Both the position numbers and the translations under genes were made by a program. From Candidatus Promineofilum glycogenicum (GTDB lineage Bacteria; Chloroflexota; Anaerolineae; Promineifilales; Promineifilaceae): DNA of 64,000 nt. The stretch spans positions 62,001-126,000 of the forward strand of contig JADJHJ010000006.1 in the NCBI GenBank assembly GCA_016707605.1, read 5' to 3'. The notes beneath the pieces were generated by a model that was not told the origin of the DNA, ran no database searches, and saw only the letters and a list, made by a program, of their open reading frames with translations. Below are positions 13,534-22,070 of the stretch, in pieces; the first letter of the stretch is position 1, and every line of letters begins with the position of its first letter.

Positions 13534-14769
13534 ATGACATCCAGGTGGAAGGCCGCTCTGGTCTGGGCCGCCGCCGCCCTGGCCCTGCTGGCCACGGCCG
13601 GCAGCGGGTGGCTGCTGCGCTGGGGCCAGCGGCACGCCGCGCCGCAGCCCTTCGCTGAGTTAGCCAACGACTTCAGCTACTTGCTGATCGGGGTAGTCAT
13701 GACGCTGATCGGCGCGTTCCTGGCCCTGCGGCGCGGCGACAATGGCGTCAGTTGGATCATGCTGGGCGCGGGAGTCAGTCTCAGCCTCGTCGCGTTCCTC
13801 GAACAGTATGCCAATCTAAGTTTCGTCGCCGCAACGCCGTGGCCGGGCACAATGGCGGCGCTGTGGCTGGCGCAATGGCTGTGGATGCTGCCCTACGTGG
13901 CCCTCGTTCTGCTGCTGCTGTTCTACCCCACCGGGCGGCTACTCTCGCCGCGCTGGCGTTGGGTGTTGGCCGCCATTCTGAGCGTCTATCTGACGCTGAT
14001 TATTCTGCTGGGCTTCGGCGCGACGCTCGACGCGGGCGACCCGGCCCTGGGCCTGAGCCAAATACCCAACCCGGTCGGCTTCCTGTCTGCACCCGGTGAG
14101 GCCACTTTCATCTTCTTCACAGCGGCGATGTTCGCAACGATGGCTGCCGCCGTGCTGGGCCTGGCCGTGCGCTTCCGGCGCGCCCGCGGCATCGAGCGCG
14201 AGCAGATGAAGTGGCTACTCTTTGCCGGGGCGCTATTCGTAGGGATGATGCTGGTCGAAAATGTGAGCAGCACGTGGTATGGCGTGGTCACCAACCTCCT
14301 TTCGCTGACCATCCCCCTGGCCATCGCTGTGGCCATCCTGCGCTATCGCCTCTTTGACATCGACGTCATCATCCGCCGCACGACGACCTACGCCCTCATC
14401 ACCGGCCTGCTGGCGTTGGTCTACTTCGCCAGCATCGTCGTGCTGCAAAGCCTATTCGGCCGCCTGACCGACTTCGACTCAAACCCAACCGTCATTCTCT
14501 CGACGCTGCTCATCGCCACCCTCTTCCTGCCCGTCCGCCGCCGCGTGCAAGACGCCATTGACCGCCGCTTCAACCGCACCCGCTACGACGCCGCGAAGAC
14601 GCTGCAAGCCTTCGCCGCCACCGCCCGTGACGAGACCGACCTCGACGCGCTGCTGGGCGAACTGGTGCGGGTTATTGAGGCGACGATGCAGCCGGAGACG
14701 GTTAGGGTGTGGCTGCGGTCGATAGAGAGTAATGACGCTCAGAAAGACATAGACAAAGCTGGGTTGTAA
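13534..14769 (+). CDS. membrane sensor-like protein, histidine-kinase input part without kinase domain
   Basis: 411 residues with about nine hydrophobic segments, including LVWAAAALALLATAG, YLLIGVVMTLIGAFLAL, MLPYVALVLLLLFYP and LAAILSVYLTLIILLGF. A conserved block follows: LRYRLFDIDVIIRRTTTYALITGLLALVYFASIVVLQ...LFLPVRRRVQDAIDRRFNRTRYDAAKTLQAFAATARDETDLDALLGELVRVIEATMQPETVRVWLR. That block normally precedes a HisKA/HATPase module in Chloroflexota kinases, but here the protein ends just after it. The minus-strand gene at 28545-29996 is a paralogue with the same architecture. The promoter carries the shared operator (site A). Signal input without its own kinase activity is the simplest reading; a lost 3' half is the alternative. 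Confidence 0.75.
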   Translation: MTSRWKAALVWAAAALALLATAGSGWLLRWGQRHAAPQPFAELANDFSYLLIGVVMTLIGAFLALRRGDNGVSWIMLGAGVSLSLVAFLEQYANLSFVAATPWPGTMAALWLAQWLWMLPYVALVLLLLFYPTGRLLSPRWRWVLAAILSVYLTLIILLGFGATLDAGDPALGLSQIPNPVGFLSAPGEATFIFFTAAMFATMAAAVLGLAVRFRRARGIEREQMKWLLFAGALFVGMMLVENVSSTWYGVVTNLLSLTIPLAIAVAILRYRLFDIDVIIRRTTTYALITGLLALVYFASIVVLQSLFGRLTDFDSNPTVILSTLLIATLFLPVRRRVQDAIDRRFNRTRYDAAKTLQAFAATARDETDLDALLGELVRVIEATMQPETVRVWLRSIESNDAQKDIDKAGL

Positions 14770-14771
14770 TG

Positions 14772-14777
14772 TATAAT
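14772..14777 (+). promoter_or_regulatory. -10 box for the ribbon-helix-helix antitoxin pair
   Basis: TATAAT lies 28 bases before the ATG at 14806, with GAAAGG as ribosome-binding sequence in between. It is immediately downstream of the preceding gene's stop. Confidence 0.4.
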
Positions 14778-14805
14778 CCAACGTATATTATGAAAGGCTT
14801 GTTCT

Positions 14806-15063
14806 ATGACGACAAAAATCCGCAAGCAAATCTATCTTGATCCAATACAGGAAATCCAGCTAAAACGGATTTCCAATGCGACCGGCCTATCTGAAGCGGA
14901 GATCATGCGTCGGGCACTTAGTTCACGGCTTAATACTATTCCCGACCGCCCACGCGATCTGTCTGCCTGGGAACGGGAGTTGGCGTTCATCGAGCAGTGG
15001 ATAGCTAAAGGCCCAGTGGCCGGCGGCCGGACATGGAAACGAGACGATCTCTATGACCGTTAA
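14806..15063 (+). CDS. vapB: ribbon-helix-helix antitoxin (VapB-like)
   Basis: 85 residues. TTKIRKQIYLDPIQEIQLKRISNATGLSEAEIMRRALSSRL is a ribbon-helix-helix DNA-binding fold (beta strand, then two helices with the GLSEAEIMRRAL pattern). The tail, LSAWERELAFIEQWIAKGPVAGGRTWKRDDLYDR, is the usual toxin-binding part. It overlaps the PIN gene by 11 bp. Autoregulation with its toxin is expected for the family. Confidence 0.85.
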   Translation: MTTKIRKQIYLDPIQEIQLKRISNATGLSEAEIMRRALSSRLNTIPDRPRDLSAWERELAFIEQWIAKGPVAGGRTWKRDDLYDR

Positions 15064-15508
15064 TTTTCTCGTCGACACGAACGTACTCGTCTATGCCTAC
15101 GACCGCTCGGAACCGGCAAAGCAAGTGCGCGCTCTAGCCCTCCTGCGACAAATACCTTTCAGCGGCGTGGGCGCCATCAGCACACAGGTCTTGGTCGAGT
15201 TCTACAATGCTGTTACGCGACGGCTCAAGGAGCAATTGACCGCAGACGAAGCCTATGAACGGCTTCAGAATCTCGAGCAGAGTTGGACGATTATTAATGT
15301 TACAGCCCCTATCATTCTTGAGGCAGCACGAGGCGTTCAACAACATCAGTTCAGCTTCTGGGACGCGCTCATATGGGCAACGGCCAAGCTCAACCAAATC
15401 CCGGTCATTCTAAGTGAAGATTTCAACGTGGGCAGTACGATTGAGGGAGTGCGATTCCTCAATCCCTTCAGCGATGATTTCGAGCTTCTGGCTAAAATCG
15501 AAGGTTAG
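15053..15508 (+). CDS. vapC: VapC-type PIN-domain ribonuclease toxin
   Basis: 151 residues with the full PIN set of acidic residues: VNFLVDTNVLVYAYDRSEP (Asp8), ISTQVLVEFYNAV (Glu), QFSFWDALIWATA (Asp) and the end VILSEDFNVGSTIEGVRFLNPF (Asp). VapC toxins cleave tRNA or rRNA in a Mg-dependent manner. It is coupled to the ribbon-helix-helix antitoxin by an 11-bp overlap. Unlike the pair at 1498-2170, this toxin is uninterrupted and looks functional. Confidence 0.9.
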   Translation: MTVNFLVDTNVLVYAYDRSEPAKQVRALALLRQIPFSGVGAISTQVLVEFYNAVTRRLKEQLTADEAYERLQNLEQSWTIINVTAPIILEAARGVQQHQFSFWDALIWATAKLNQIPVILSEDFNVGSTIEGVRFLNPFSDDFELLAKIEG

Positions 15509-15551
15509 GTCGGTAAGACCCACGCTTGCCAATGGCATCACCAGGTTGCCA

Positions 15552-17399
15552 CTAAAGCACCAATTCTATCGCTCCGTCCGGGCTAACGTCGACCTGTCCA
15601 CCATCCCGAATCCGGCCATATGACTCGCCGGCCACCACCACCGGCACCTCCACCCCATACATCTCCCGCGCCACGGCCGCGCCCAAGGCCAATATCCCGT
15701 CCATCTCCGCCAGGACGATGGCCGCCGGGGCCGTGCCCAGCCGCGCCGCCTCCAGCAGAATACTGCTGGCGCTGCTGCTACCTTTGCCCACCGGCATCAC
15801 CAGCACCCGCCCGGTCACGTTCGCGCCACACTGCGGGTGGCGCTGGTCAATGATGTCGCCCGTCGTCGGCTCCAGCCCGCCCCAGAGGCTGAGGGGGGAG
15901 TCGAGGACTAAGGCAGTATTCAGGGGGTCAGTATTCAGTTCAGAGGGAGTGGCGGGTGGCGAGGAGCGGGTGGCGGGTTCCGCAGTGACGAGCGACGAGT
16001 GACGAGTGACGAGTTCAGAAGGCTCTTCCAACTGGCCTACTGAATACTGACCTACTGAATACTGACCTACTGGATACTGACCTACTGAATACTGGCCACT
16101 CTCCCCCACTCCCCCACCCCCCTGCTCCCCGGCCCACAAACCATCATCGCGCCAGACCACGCCCCCCGCCGCCGACCGCACACACTCCTCCAGACTGCCA
16201 TAAACCACCTGCAAGCCGATGTTGCCCGGCGCGTAGTGGGCGAACTTGCCGGAGTTGGTCATCAGCACCCCGCCCCGCGCGCGGACGATGGGCGTGACGA
16301 CGACGCAAGTATCGACGATGACCTGCACACCCGCCGCCCGCAACCGCGCCAGCCAGCCGCGCTGTTGCAGCGCCGCCAGCGCCAGCCGGTGGGTGCAGAC
16401 GATGAACTCCACCGCCGGCCGCGGCGGGTGGGCCTCCACCAGCGGCAGCAGCCGGGCGAACTCGTCCAGAGAGAAGTGGGGGCTGCCCAGGGCCACCACG
16501 TCAATCGGCCCATCGGGCGCGGTGGAGAGGACGCCCAGCGCGGACTTCAGGTCGTCGAGCGTCACCTCGACGACGCCCTCCGGCGGCTGCCCCTGAAAAG
16601 CCGCGTCCAATGTCGGCGCTTCCGGCGTCACACCTACGGCGTGAAACAGCGCCACCCCGCCCGACGAGGCCGCCGCCGCGCCCAGCGCCTTGAGTTGGTC
16701 TTCGGTCGTCTGCGGCAACAGGCCGTCGATCACCGGAATCTTCGTCCCCGTTCGCGCCCCCAGCCAGTAGCCCAGCACCGGGAACAGCACGTCCTCGGCC
16801 AACAGTCGCGCCGGGATGTCGCGCAGCCGGAAGAGCAATTGCCCGCGCCGGTTCGCCGTCTGGTGCAGCCCCACGTCCGGCGCGCGGCCGGTGATGGCGC
16901 AGCAGATGTCGATGAAGTCGCCGTAGCGGTTGGTGCGCGCCCCCAGCACCGAGTTGGCGAAGACGATGGCGTTGCTCTCCGCCCAGGCGATCTGCGCCCC
17001 CAGAGCCGGGCGGTGCATGGCCTGGTAGGGCGCACAGGTGAACGTCGGCCGGCAGCCCATCGCCTGATACGCCTCCATCAGCCGCGTCGCCCACTGCCCG
17101 ACCTGCGTCGTGCCGCGAAACACCTCCGGGTGGATCAGGTCCATCGCCCCGACGTTGAGCGTCGTCGGCACGGCCACGCGCCCGCCGCCACTCACCAGCC
17201 GCTCGGCGAACTCCAGCCCGGAGAGGCCGTGGTAGAGGCAGCCGTCGATGTGGGCCGATTCGATGTCGAGCAGGCTTTCCGCGCCATAGACGCCGGCCAT
17301 CGCCGCCAGGATGCGCATGGCCATCTGCGTCGCCGCGCCCATCTCCCCGGCCAGCATGGCCACGTCGCGTTCGGTCAAGTGTAGTTGGTGGTTGGCCAT
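15552..17399 (-). CDS. aconitase X family dehydratase, large and small domains fused, with repeat-derived linker
   Basis: 615 residues. Residues 1-420 are the AcnX catalytic large part: MANHQLHLTERDVAMLAGEMGAATQMAM, ESAHIDGCLYHG, VPTTLNVGAMDL, TCAPYQ, AWAESNAIVFANSVLGARTNRYGD and DTCVVVTPIV, with Fe-S/active-site cysteines. The last 115 residues are the swivelling DUF126-type small part (DSPLSLWGGLEPTTGDIIDQRHPQCGANVTGRVLVMPVGKGSSSASSILLEAARLGTAPAAIVLAEMDGILALG). Known members dehydrate cis-3-hydroxyproline or phosphomevalonate; the substrate here is unknown. Residues about 420-497 (GQYSVGQYPVGQYSVGQ...TRHSSLVTAEPATRSSPPAT) are translated dispersed repeats forming a long linker between the parts. 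The ATG at 17399 follows GGGAGAAG. Confidence 0.87.
   Translation of the reverse strand: MANHQLHLTERDVAMLAGEMGAATQMAMRILAAMAGVYGAESLLDIESAHIDGCLYHGLSGLEFAERLVSGGGRVAVPTTLNVGAMDLIHPEVFRGTTQVGQWATRLMEAYQAMGCRPTFTCAPYQAMHRPALGAQIAWAESNAIVFANSVLGARTNRYGDFIDICCAITGRAPDVGLHQTANRRGQLLFRLRDIPARLLAEDVLFPVLGYWLGARTGTKIPVIDGLLPQTTEDQLKALGAAAASSGGVALFHAVGVTPEAPTLDAAFQGQPPEGVVEVTLDDLKSALGVLSTAPDGPIDVVALGSPHFSLDEFARLLPLVEAHPPRPAVEFIVCTHRLALAALQQRGWLARLRAAGVQVIVDTCVVVTPIVRARGGVLMTNSGKFAHYAPGNIGLQVVYGSLEECVRSAAGGVVWRDDGLWAGEQGGGGVGESGQYSVGQYPVGQYSVGQYSVGQLEEPSELVTRHSSLVTAEPATRSSPPATPSELNTDPLNTALVLDSPLSLWGGLEPTTGDIIDQRHPQCGANVTGRVLVMPVGKGSSSASSILLEAARLGTAPAAIVLAEMDGILALGAAVAREMYGVEVPVVVAGESYGRIRDGGQVDVSPDGAIELVL
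15905..16100. repeat. stacked repeats inside the aconitase X gene
   Basis: From left to right these are CAGTATTCAGGGGGTCAGTATTC, GTGGCGGGTGGCGAGG, then GACGAGCGACGAGTGACGAG, then four or more ACTGAATACTGACCTACTG units. The same three families are found between genes elsewhere in the window (33511, 38652, 40452, 5333). All are in frame with the gene. Confidence 0.8.
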
Positions 17400-17430
17400 G
17401 TCGCTTCTCCCGCGGTGACCCAGGCCGGCG

Positions 17431-17436
17431 ATTGTA
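17431..17436 (-). promoter_or_regulatory. -10 box of the aconitase X promoter
   Basis: On the minus strand TTGCCC is followed after 16 bp by TACAAT, and then by a short leader with GGGAGAAG before the ATG at 17399. Confidence 0.45.
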
Positions 17437-17493
17437 CGCCCCGCGCCACAGAGGGCAAGTGTGGCCCGCCGGCTTGTGCCGAAAAGCACAATG

Positions 17494-17522
17494 TTGACAG
17501 CGCTACGGCAAGCCATTAGACT
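17494..17522 (+). promoter_or_regulatory. promoter for the ScyD-like gene
   Basis: TTGACA (17494-17499), 17 bp, then TAGACT (17517-17522). The leader to the ATG at 17643 would be about 115 nt, with GGAGG as ribosome-binding sequence. Confidence 0.45.
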
Positions 17523-17642
17523 GTAGGCCGTCCGTCACCGGCCTTCCTCGTCAACTCACTTACCTCCCCGATTTGACTAGATGGGCGGATATCCCGCGAA
17601 AACTTGCCTTGCGGACAATCACTTCCCACGATTGGAGGCCAT

Positions 17643-18812
17643 ATGAATTCGAAGCGAACACGCGAATTGGCGCTCGTGAGCGCCCTGCTGATCGTCGTCC
17701 TGTTGGCGGCGCTGGCCACCGCGCAGGAAGCGCCGCAGGCCGCGCAGTACGACATCGTCGCCACGGGTCTCTTCAGCCCGCGCCATCTGGACTTTGCCAC
17801 CGGCGGCGCGCTCTACGTGGCCGAAGCCGGCAGCGGCGGCGACACCTGCGTCGGCGGGGGGACGGGGCAAAGCTCGCGTTGTATCGGCGCGACCGGCGCC
17901 GTGACCGTGGTCGACAGCGGCGTGCAGGAACAACTGGTCGACGACCTGACGTCACTGGCGCTCGAAGACGGCTCGGACACCACCGGCCCGCACGACATCG
18001 CCTGGGACGCTGAGGGCAACCTGATGGTGATCCTGGGTCTGGGGATGGATCCGGCCATGCGCGACCCGGCCGGCCCGTTCGGCCCCCTGGTCGAGAACCT
18101 GGGCCAGTTGGTGCAGGTCGCCGCCGATGGCACGTGGACGAACGAGATCGACATCGCCGCCTACGAGGCGGCCGAGAACCCTGACGGGGGCGAAATCGAC
18201 AGCAATCCCTACGCCATCGAGCGCGTTGACGGCGGCTACCTGGTGGCCGACGCCGGAGCCAATGCCCTGCTCCACGTGGCCGACGACGGGACGATCACGA
18301 CAGTGGCCGTCTTCCCGCCGCGCATGGTCGAAGACCCGTTTAGCCCCGGTGACATGATCCCGATGCAGGCCGTGCCCACCAGCGTTGACGTCGGCCCAGA
18401 CGGAGCCATCTACGTCGGGCAGTTGACCGGCTTCCCCTTCCCGGTCGGCGGAGCCAACGTCTACCGTATCGAGGAGGGGGAAGAGCCGGAGGTTTACGCC
18501 TCGGGCTTCACCAACATCGTCGACATCGCCTTCGCCGAAGATGGCACGCTATATGTGGTGGAGATCACCTCCAACGGGCTGCTCGCCAATAACCCCAACG
18601 GCTCGCTCATCCGTGTGAGCGCTGACGGCAGCCAGGCGGTTCTGGCTGACAAGCTGTTCATGCCCGGCGGCGTGGCTATCGGCGAAGATGGTTCCTTGTA
18701 CGTGACCACCTGGGCCGCGCAGGGCAACGGTATGGGGCAGGTGCTGCGCATCGACGCGCAGTTCATGTCCTACATGCCCTTCTTGCCCGTGCCCGGCCCG
18801 GCCACGCCGTAG
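17643..18812 (+). CDS. secreted ScyD/ScyE-family beta-propeller protein
   Basis: 389 residues. The signal peptide (NSKRTRELALVSALLIVVLLAALATAQEA) is followed by NHL-like repeats of a beta-propeller, for example VATGLFSPRHLDFATGGALYVAEAG, GPHDIAWDAEGNLMVILGLG, VPTSVDVGPDGAIYVGQLTGFPFPVGGANVYRIEEGE and IVDIAFAEDGTLYVVEI. This is the arrangement of ScyD/ScyE-family exported proteins of unknown biochemical role. The C-terminus FMSYMPFLPVPGPATP resembles the short aromatic-proline ends seen on many exported Chloroflexota proteins. The ATG at 17643 follows GGAGGCC. A strong terminator hairpin follows the stop. Confidence 0.87.
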   Translation: MNSKRTRELALVSALLIVVLLAALATAQEAPQAAQYDIVATGLFSPRHLDFATGGALYVAEAGSGGDTCVGGGTGQSSRCIGATGAVTVVDSGVQEQLVDDLTSLALEDGSDTTGPHDIAWDAEGNLMVILGLGMDPAMRDPAGPFGPLVENLGQLVQVAADGTWTNEIDIAAYEAAENPDGGEIDSNPYAIERVDGGYLVADAGANALLHVADDGTITTVAVFPPRMVEDPFSPGDMIPMQAVPTSVDVGPDGAIYVGQLTGFPFPVGGANVYRIEEGEEPEVYASGFTNIVDIAFAEDGTLYVVEITSNGLLANNPNGSLIRVSADGSQAVLADKLFMPGGVAIGEDGSLYVTTWAAQGNGMGQVLRIDAQFMSYMPFLPVPGPATP

Positions 18813-18823
18813 CTTCTAAAACC

Positions 18824-18863
18824 AAACGGGGTTGCTCCGGCTAAGGAGCAACCCCGTTTCTTG
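18824..18863. terminator. bidirectional intrinsic terminator
   Basis: AAACGGGGTTGCTCC (18824-18838), loop GGCTAA, GGAGCAACCCCGTTT (18845-18859), then CTT on the plus strand. On the minus strand the stem is followed by GGTTTTAG. It lies between two convergent genes and can serve both. Confidence 0.85.
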
Positions 18864-18866
18864 ACT

Positions 18867-19619
18867 TCAAGACCGGCGCTTGCGCGGCGGCAGGCCGCGC
18901 AGCAGCCGCAGCCGCAAGCTTTCGTCCCCCTGGTACTGCGCCCCGTGCAGCGAACCGGCCCTGACCAGTTGCTCGCGGGTGATGTTCGTCTGGCGCAAAT
19001 CGACGCCGCTGAAGTCGGCGTCAATGACGTTGGCCCCGCTCAGGTCGGCGCGCCAGAGGATGGCCCCGGCGAAGTGGGCGCGGCTCAGGTCGGCCCCGAC
19101 CAGACGCGCCTCTTGCAAGATGGCTTTCTCCAGATGGGTGTCCCATAGCAGCGCTTCGCCCAGGTCGGCCCCGCTGAGCACAGCGCGGCGGAAGTCGGCG
19201 CTGCTGAGGCGCGCGCCACGCATGTCGGCCTCGGTCAAGTTAGCCAGCCGCGCGTCGGCCGAGCGCATATCCACCCATAGCATCCTGGCCCGGCGCAGGT
19301 CGGCCTCCTGCAGCACGGCGCGCTCCAGGTGGCACTGGCGTAGATCGGCGTCGGCCAGATTGGCCAGCGACAGGCAGGCCCGCGCCAGCTTCGCCCCGCT
19401 CAGCACCGCCCCGCTCAGATTGGCCCGCGACAGGTCAGCGTCGGTCAGGTCGGCCCCGCGCAATGACGCGCCGGACAGGTCGAGGCCTACCAGCGAGATA
19501 CCGGCCAGATTGGCGCCGGACACATCTTTGCCTTCGCCCAGCAAGTCCAACAGTTCCGGGCGCGATAGGCGACCGCCAAACCCTTCCCGGTCGGCCAACA
19601 CGTCTCTCCCCGTGGCCAC
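18867..19619 (-). CDS. pentapeptide repeat protein
   Basis: 250 residues, of which about 35-225 are A(D/N)LXX pentapeptides (DVSGANLAGISLVGLDLSGASLRGADLTDADLSRANLSGAVL... and ADLSRAHFAGAILWRADLSGANVIDADFSGVDLR). These would form a right-handed quadrilateral beta-helix of roughly 38 repeats. A basic tail (LRLRLLRGLPPRKRRS) follows. There is no signal peptide or transmembrane segment. The start is GTG at 19619; no in-frame ATG is available upstream. DNA-mimic gyrase protection, as in Qnr/MfpA, is one known role of the fold, but the length and isolated position give no specific support. The 215 bp upstream hold no recognisable gene. Confidence 0.85.
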   Translation of the reverse strand: MATGRDVLADREGFGGRLSRPELLDLLGEGKDVSGANLAGISLVGLDLSGASLRGADLTDADLSRANLSGAVLSGAKLARACLSLANLADADLRQCHLERAVLQEADLRRARMLWVDMRSADARLANLTEADMRGARLSSADFRRAVLSGADLGEALLWDTHLEKAILQEARLVGADLSRAHFAGAILWRADLSGANVIDADFSGVDLRQTNITREQLVRAGSLHGAQYQGDESLRLRLLRGLPPRKRRS

Positions 19620-19834
19620 GCCTCAACCATGCCGGTCGCAGGCATCGCCCGCTGGCAGCGCGCCGCCCCACAGCAACTTCGCGCCGCGTCACCGACGACG
19701 CCTGTACCCTTCCTGACCGTCGTTGCTACGCTAAATCCTTTTTCCCTGCCCAAGCATAGCGTAATCGGCGGCAATCGTCACCATTGGGCGGTCGCTTCTC
19801 TCTGCTTTTTCACGCCGGGGCGGGGTATTGACCA

Positions 19835-21259
19835 CTAGGTCAGGCGGCGCAGGGCCGAGCGGGCGGCGTGATAGCCGCACATGCCATGCACACCGCCGCC
19901 GGGCGGCGTGGCCGCCGAGCACAGGAAGAGGCGCGGGTTGGGGGTGCTATAGGGGTCGAGCCGGGCCACGGGGCGGGTGAAGAGCTGCCGCCAGTCCTGG
20001 ACGCCGGCGTTGATGTCGCCGCCGATGTAGTTGGGGTTATAGCTCTCGTATTCGGCGGCGCTGATGGTGTGGCGGGCCAGAATGCAGTCGCCGAAGCCGG
20101 GGGCGTGGCGCTCGATCTCGCGCTCGATGGCCGCGGTCATGTCCAGCGTCGAGCCGCGCGGCACGTGGCAGTAGGCCCAGGCTGTGTGGTGGCCGTCCGG
20201 CGCGCGGCTGGGGTCAAATAGAGACGGCTGGGCGAAGAGGACGTAGGGCGGGTCCGGCACGTGGCTGTCCCACACCGCCTTCTCACCGGCGGCGATTTGG
20301 CCCAGCGTCCCGCCGATGTGGAGTGTGCCGGCGCGCCGGGCAACCTCCTCGCGCCACGGCACGGGAGCCGACAGCGCCCAGTCGATCTTGAACACCCCCT
20401 GGCCGTGGCGGTAGCCGGCCAGCCGGCGCCGATAGCCGGCCGGCAGCGCGTCGCCGGCGATGCTCAGCAGGTCACGCGGCGTCACGTCAAACAGGATGAC
20501 CCGCGCCGGGGGGATGTCGCTCAGCGAGCGCACCCAGACGCCGGTCTGAATCTCGCCGCCCAAGCTGCGCAAGTGGGCGGCCAATGCCGTGGCGATGCTC
20601 TGCGATCCGCCACGGGCAAAGGGCCAGCCAATGGCGTGGGCCACCAGGCCGAGCATTAGCCCGCCGGCGGCTGTCGTCAGTTGATTCAGCGGCACAGTGA
20701 TATGGGCGGCCATCCCGGCAAATAGCGCCCGCGCCTCCTCACTATCGAACGTCCGCCCGGCCAGCATCGTCGCCGGCTGGACAGCCCGCAAGCCGAAGCG
20801 AGCCATCATCAACGGCCGCCGCGGCAACCCCAGCGGCCCCAGAAACACGTCGAGCAGCGCGCTCCACTGCCTGACCAGCGGCGCGAAGAGGCGGCGGTAC
20901 GCTTCGCCGTCGCGCCCCAACCCGTCAGCCGTCTCGTCCAGCGAACGGTGCAAGGCCACGGCGCGGTCGTCCAGCAGGTGGACTAGCGGCAGATCGGGGA
21001 AGACCCACTCCAACCCATATTCGGCCAGCGACAGATCGCGGAAGAAGGGCGACCCGACGCCCAGGGGGTGGACGGCCGAGCAGACATCGTGGTGGAAGCC
21101 GGGCAAGGTGTACTCCATTGTCCGCATCCCCCCGCCGATGACCTCCTTGCCCTCCAGCACCAGCACCGAACGCCCGGCCCGCGCCAGGGTGATCGCCGCC
21201 GCCAGGCCGTTCGGCCCGGAACCGACGACGACCGCGTCGTATTGAGTCGCCTCAGCCAT
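19835..21259 (-). CDS. FAD-dependent oxidoreductase, phytoene desaturase/PYROXD2-like
   Basis: 474 residues. The N-terminal dinucleotide-binding fold is YDAVVVGSGPNGLAAAITLARAGRSVLVLEGKEVIGGGMRT, and FHHDVCSAVHPLGVGSPFF is the characteristic second motif of the PYROXD2 branch. The C-terminal FAD motif is NPRLFLCSAATPPGGGVHGMCGYHAARSALR. Carotenoid desaturases share this architecture, but no carotenoid genes are near and this branch is mostly uncharacterised. Its start overlaps the end of the upstream gene by 8 bp, so the two are translationally coupled and probably work together. Confidence 0.86.
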   Translation of the reverse strand: MAEATQYDAVVVGSGPNGLAAAITLARAGRSVLVLEGKEVIGGGMRTMEYTLPGFHHDVCSAVHPLGVGSPFFRDLSLAEYGLEWVFPDLPLVHLLDDRAVALHRSLDETADGLGRDGEAYRRLFAPLVRQWSALLDVFLGPLGLPRRPLMMARFGLRAVQPATMLAGRTFDSEEARALFAGMAAHITVPLNQLTTAAGGLMLGLVAHAIGWPFARGGSQSIATALAAHLRSLGGEIQTGVWVRSLSDIPPARVILFDVTPRDLLSIAGDALPAGYRRRLAGYRHGQGVFKIDWALSAPVPWREEVARRAGTLHIGGTLGQIAAGEKAVWDSHVPDPPYVLFAQPSLFDPSRAPDGHHTAWAYCHVPRGSTLDMTAAIEREIERHAPGFGDCILARHTISAAEYESYNPNYIGGDINAGVQDWRQLFTRPVARLDPYSTPNPRLFLCSAATPPGGGVHGMCGYHAARSALRRLT

Positions 21260-22007
21260 CGGAATCCTTGCTCCTCTTCGGTTTGCCCAGCAGCCGCCGC
21301 AGGGCGTGAATCGGCAGATAGAGTGTCGTCCGAATGGCCGAGTTGTGCCAGACGTTGGGCGCGGCCCGCCAGCGCACGCGCCGGTCGAGCAGCGTGCTCT
21401 CCATCTCGACCGGCTGGCCGTGCACGCTGAAGTCGGCCGCCAGCCGGGTTAACGTCTGCTGCCAGAACGTATCCTCGCGCCGGTGGATGATGCCCAGCCG
21501 CGCGCCAATCTCGAACAGCGGGTCGCCGGCGCGGATGATCGATTCGATCTGGGCGACGGTGACGCCGGGGGCGCGGCCGTCATCGCCGCGAAAGGCGCTG
21601 AAGGTGATGGTTCCGGCGAAGATGTGGCCCTGGGGAGTCATGAAGGCAAAGGAGCGGTCGTCGGCGTGGATGACGGCCACGCCGGTGGCCAGCGGCGCGC
21701 CGCCTGGCCCTTCCAGGTTGATGACCGCCACTTCGCCCGGCTCAATGCGCGGGCGCGAGCCGTAGAAGTCGCTGCCTTCGGGCCAGTAGTCGGAGAAGCG
21801 CACTTTCCAGCGGCGGATGACGTCTTCCGGTGAATGGTCGGCCCCCACCAGGCGCACGCGATAGACCTTGCGCCACAGTTGGCCAAAGCCACGATTGGGG
21901 CCGGCCAATTCCCGGCCGCCGACGTTCAGGTTGATCGCGTCCGGTGGGGTGTCGGGGCTGGGTAGTTTGCCGTCCGCAGTCGAAGGATCGACTGGAGATT
22001 CACTCAT
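21252..22007 (-). CDS. hypothetical protein, possible DUF1990/SRPBCC-like fold
   Basis: 251 residues, family not securely recognised. It has no signal peptide. Segments such as VYRVRLVGADHSPEDVIRRWKVRFSDYWPEGSDFYGSRPRIEPGEVAVINLEG and RSFAFMTPQGHIFAGTITFSAFRGDDGRAPGVTVAQIESIIRAGDPLFEIGARLGI suggest a lipid-binding helix-grip fold as in SRPBCC proteins. The overlap with the FAD oxidoreductase gene (8 bp) suggests a shared hydrophobic substrate. The ATG at 22007 is preferred because TATGAT lies 7 bases upstream, making a leaderless start; a start at 22019 would lie over the -10 box. Confidence 0.6.
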   Translation of the reverse strand: MSESPVDPSTADGKLPSPDTPPDAINLNVGGRELAGPNRGFGQLWRKVYRVRLVGADHSPEDVIRRWKVRFSDYWPEGSDFYGSRPRIEPGEVAVINLEGPGGAPLATGVAVIHADDRSFAFMTPQGHIFAGTITFSAFRGDDGRAPGVTVAQIESIIRAGDPLFEIGARLGIIHRREDTFWQQTLTRLAADFSVHGQPVEMESTLLDRRVRWRAAPNVWHNSAIRTTLYLPIHALRRLLGKPKRSKDSDG

Positions 22008-22014
22008 GCCCAAG

Positions 22015-22020
22015 ATCATA
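22015..22020 (-). promoter_or_regulatory. -10 box of leaderless promoter
   Basis: On the minus strand TATGAT, then CTTGGGC, then the ATG at 22007. The start codon is at the expected transcription start, and no ribosome-binding sequence fits. Confidence 0.45.
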
Positions 22021-22070
22021 GCCGCCGCCGGCCCAGCGGCGAATCACTCCCCCCAATCTTAAGCTAAGCC

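Noticed and set aside
16020..16100. Tandem protein repeat domain (SVGQY units) as a functional beta-structure in aconitase X
   Set aside because: The DNA is identical in type to non-coding repeats at 33511 and 38652, so the peptide repeats are a by-product of DNA repeats.
18867..19619. Qnr/MfpA-type quinolone resistance protein
   Set aside because: The pentapeptide fold alone is not specific. There is no central hydrophobic break or loop arrangement diagnostic of Qnr, and no supporting context.
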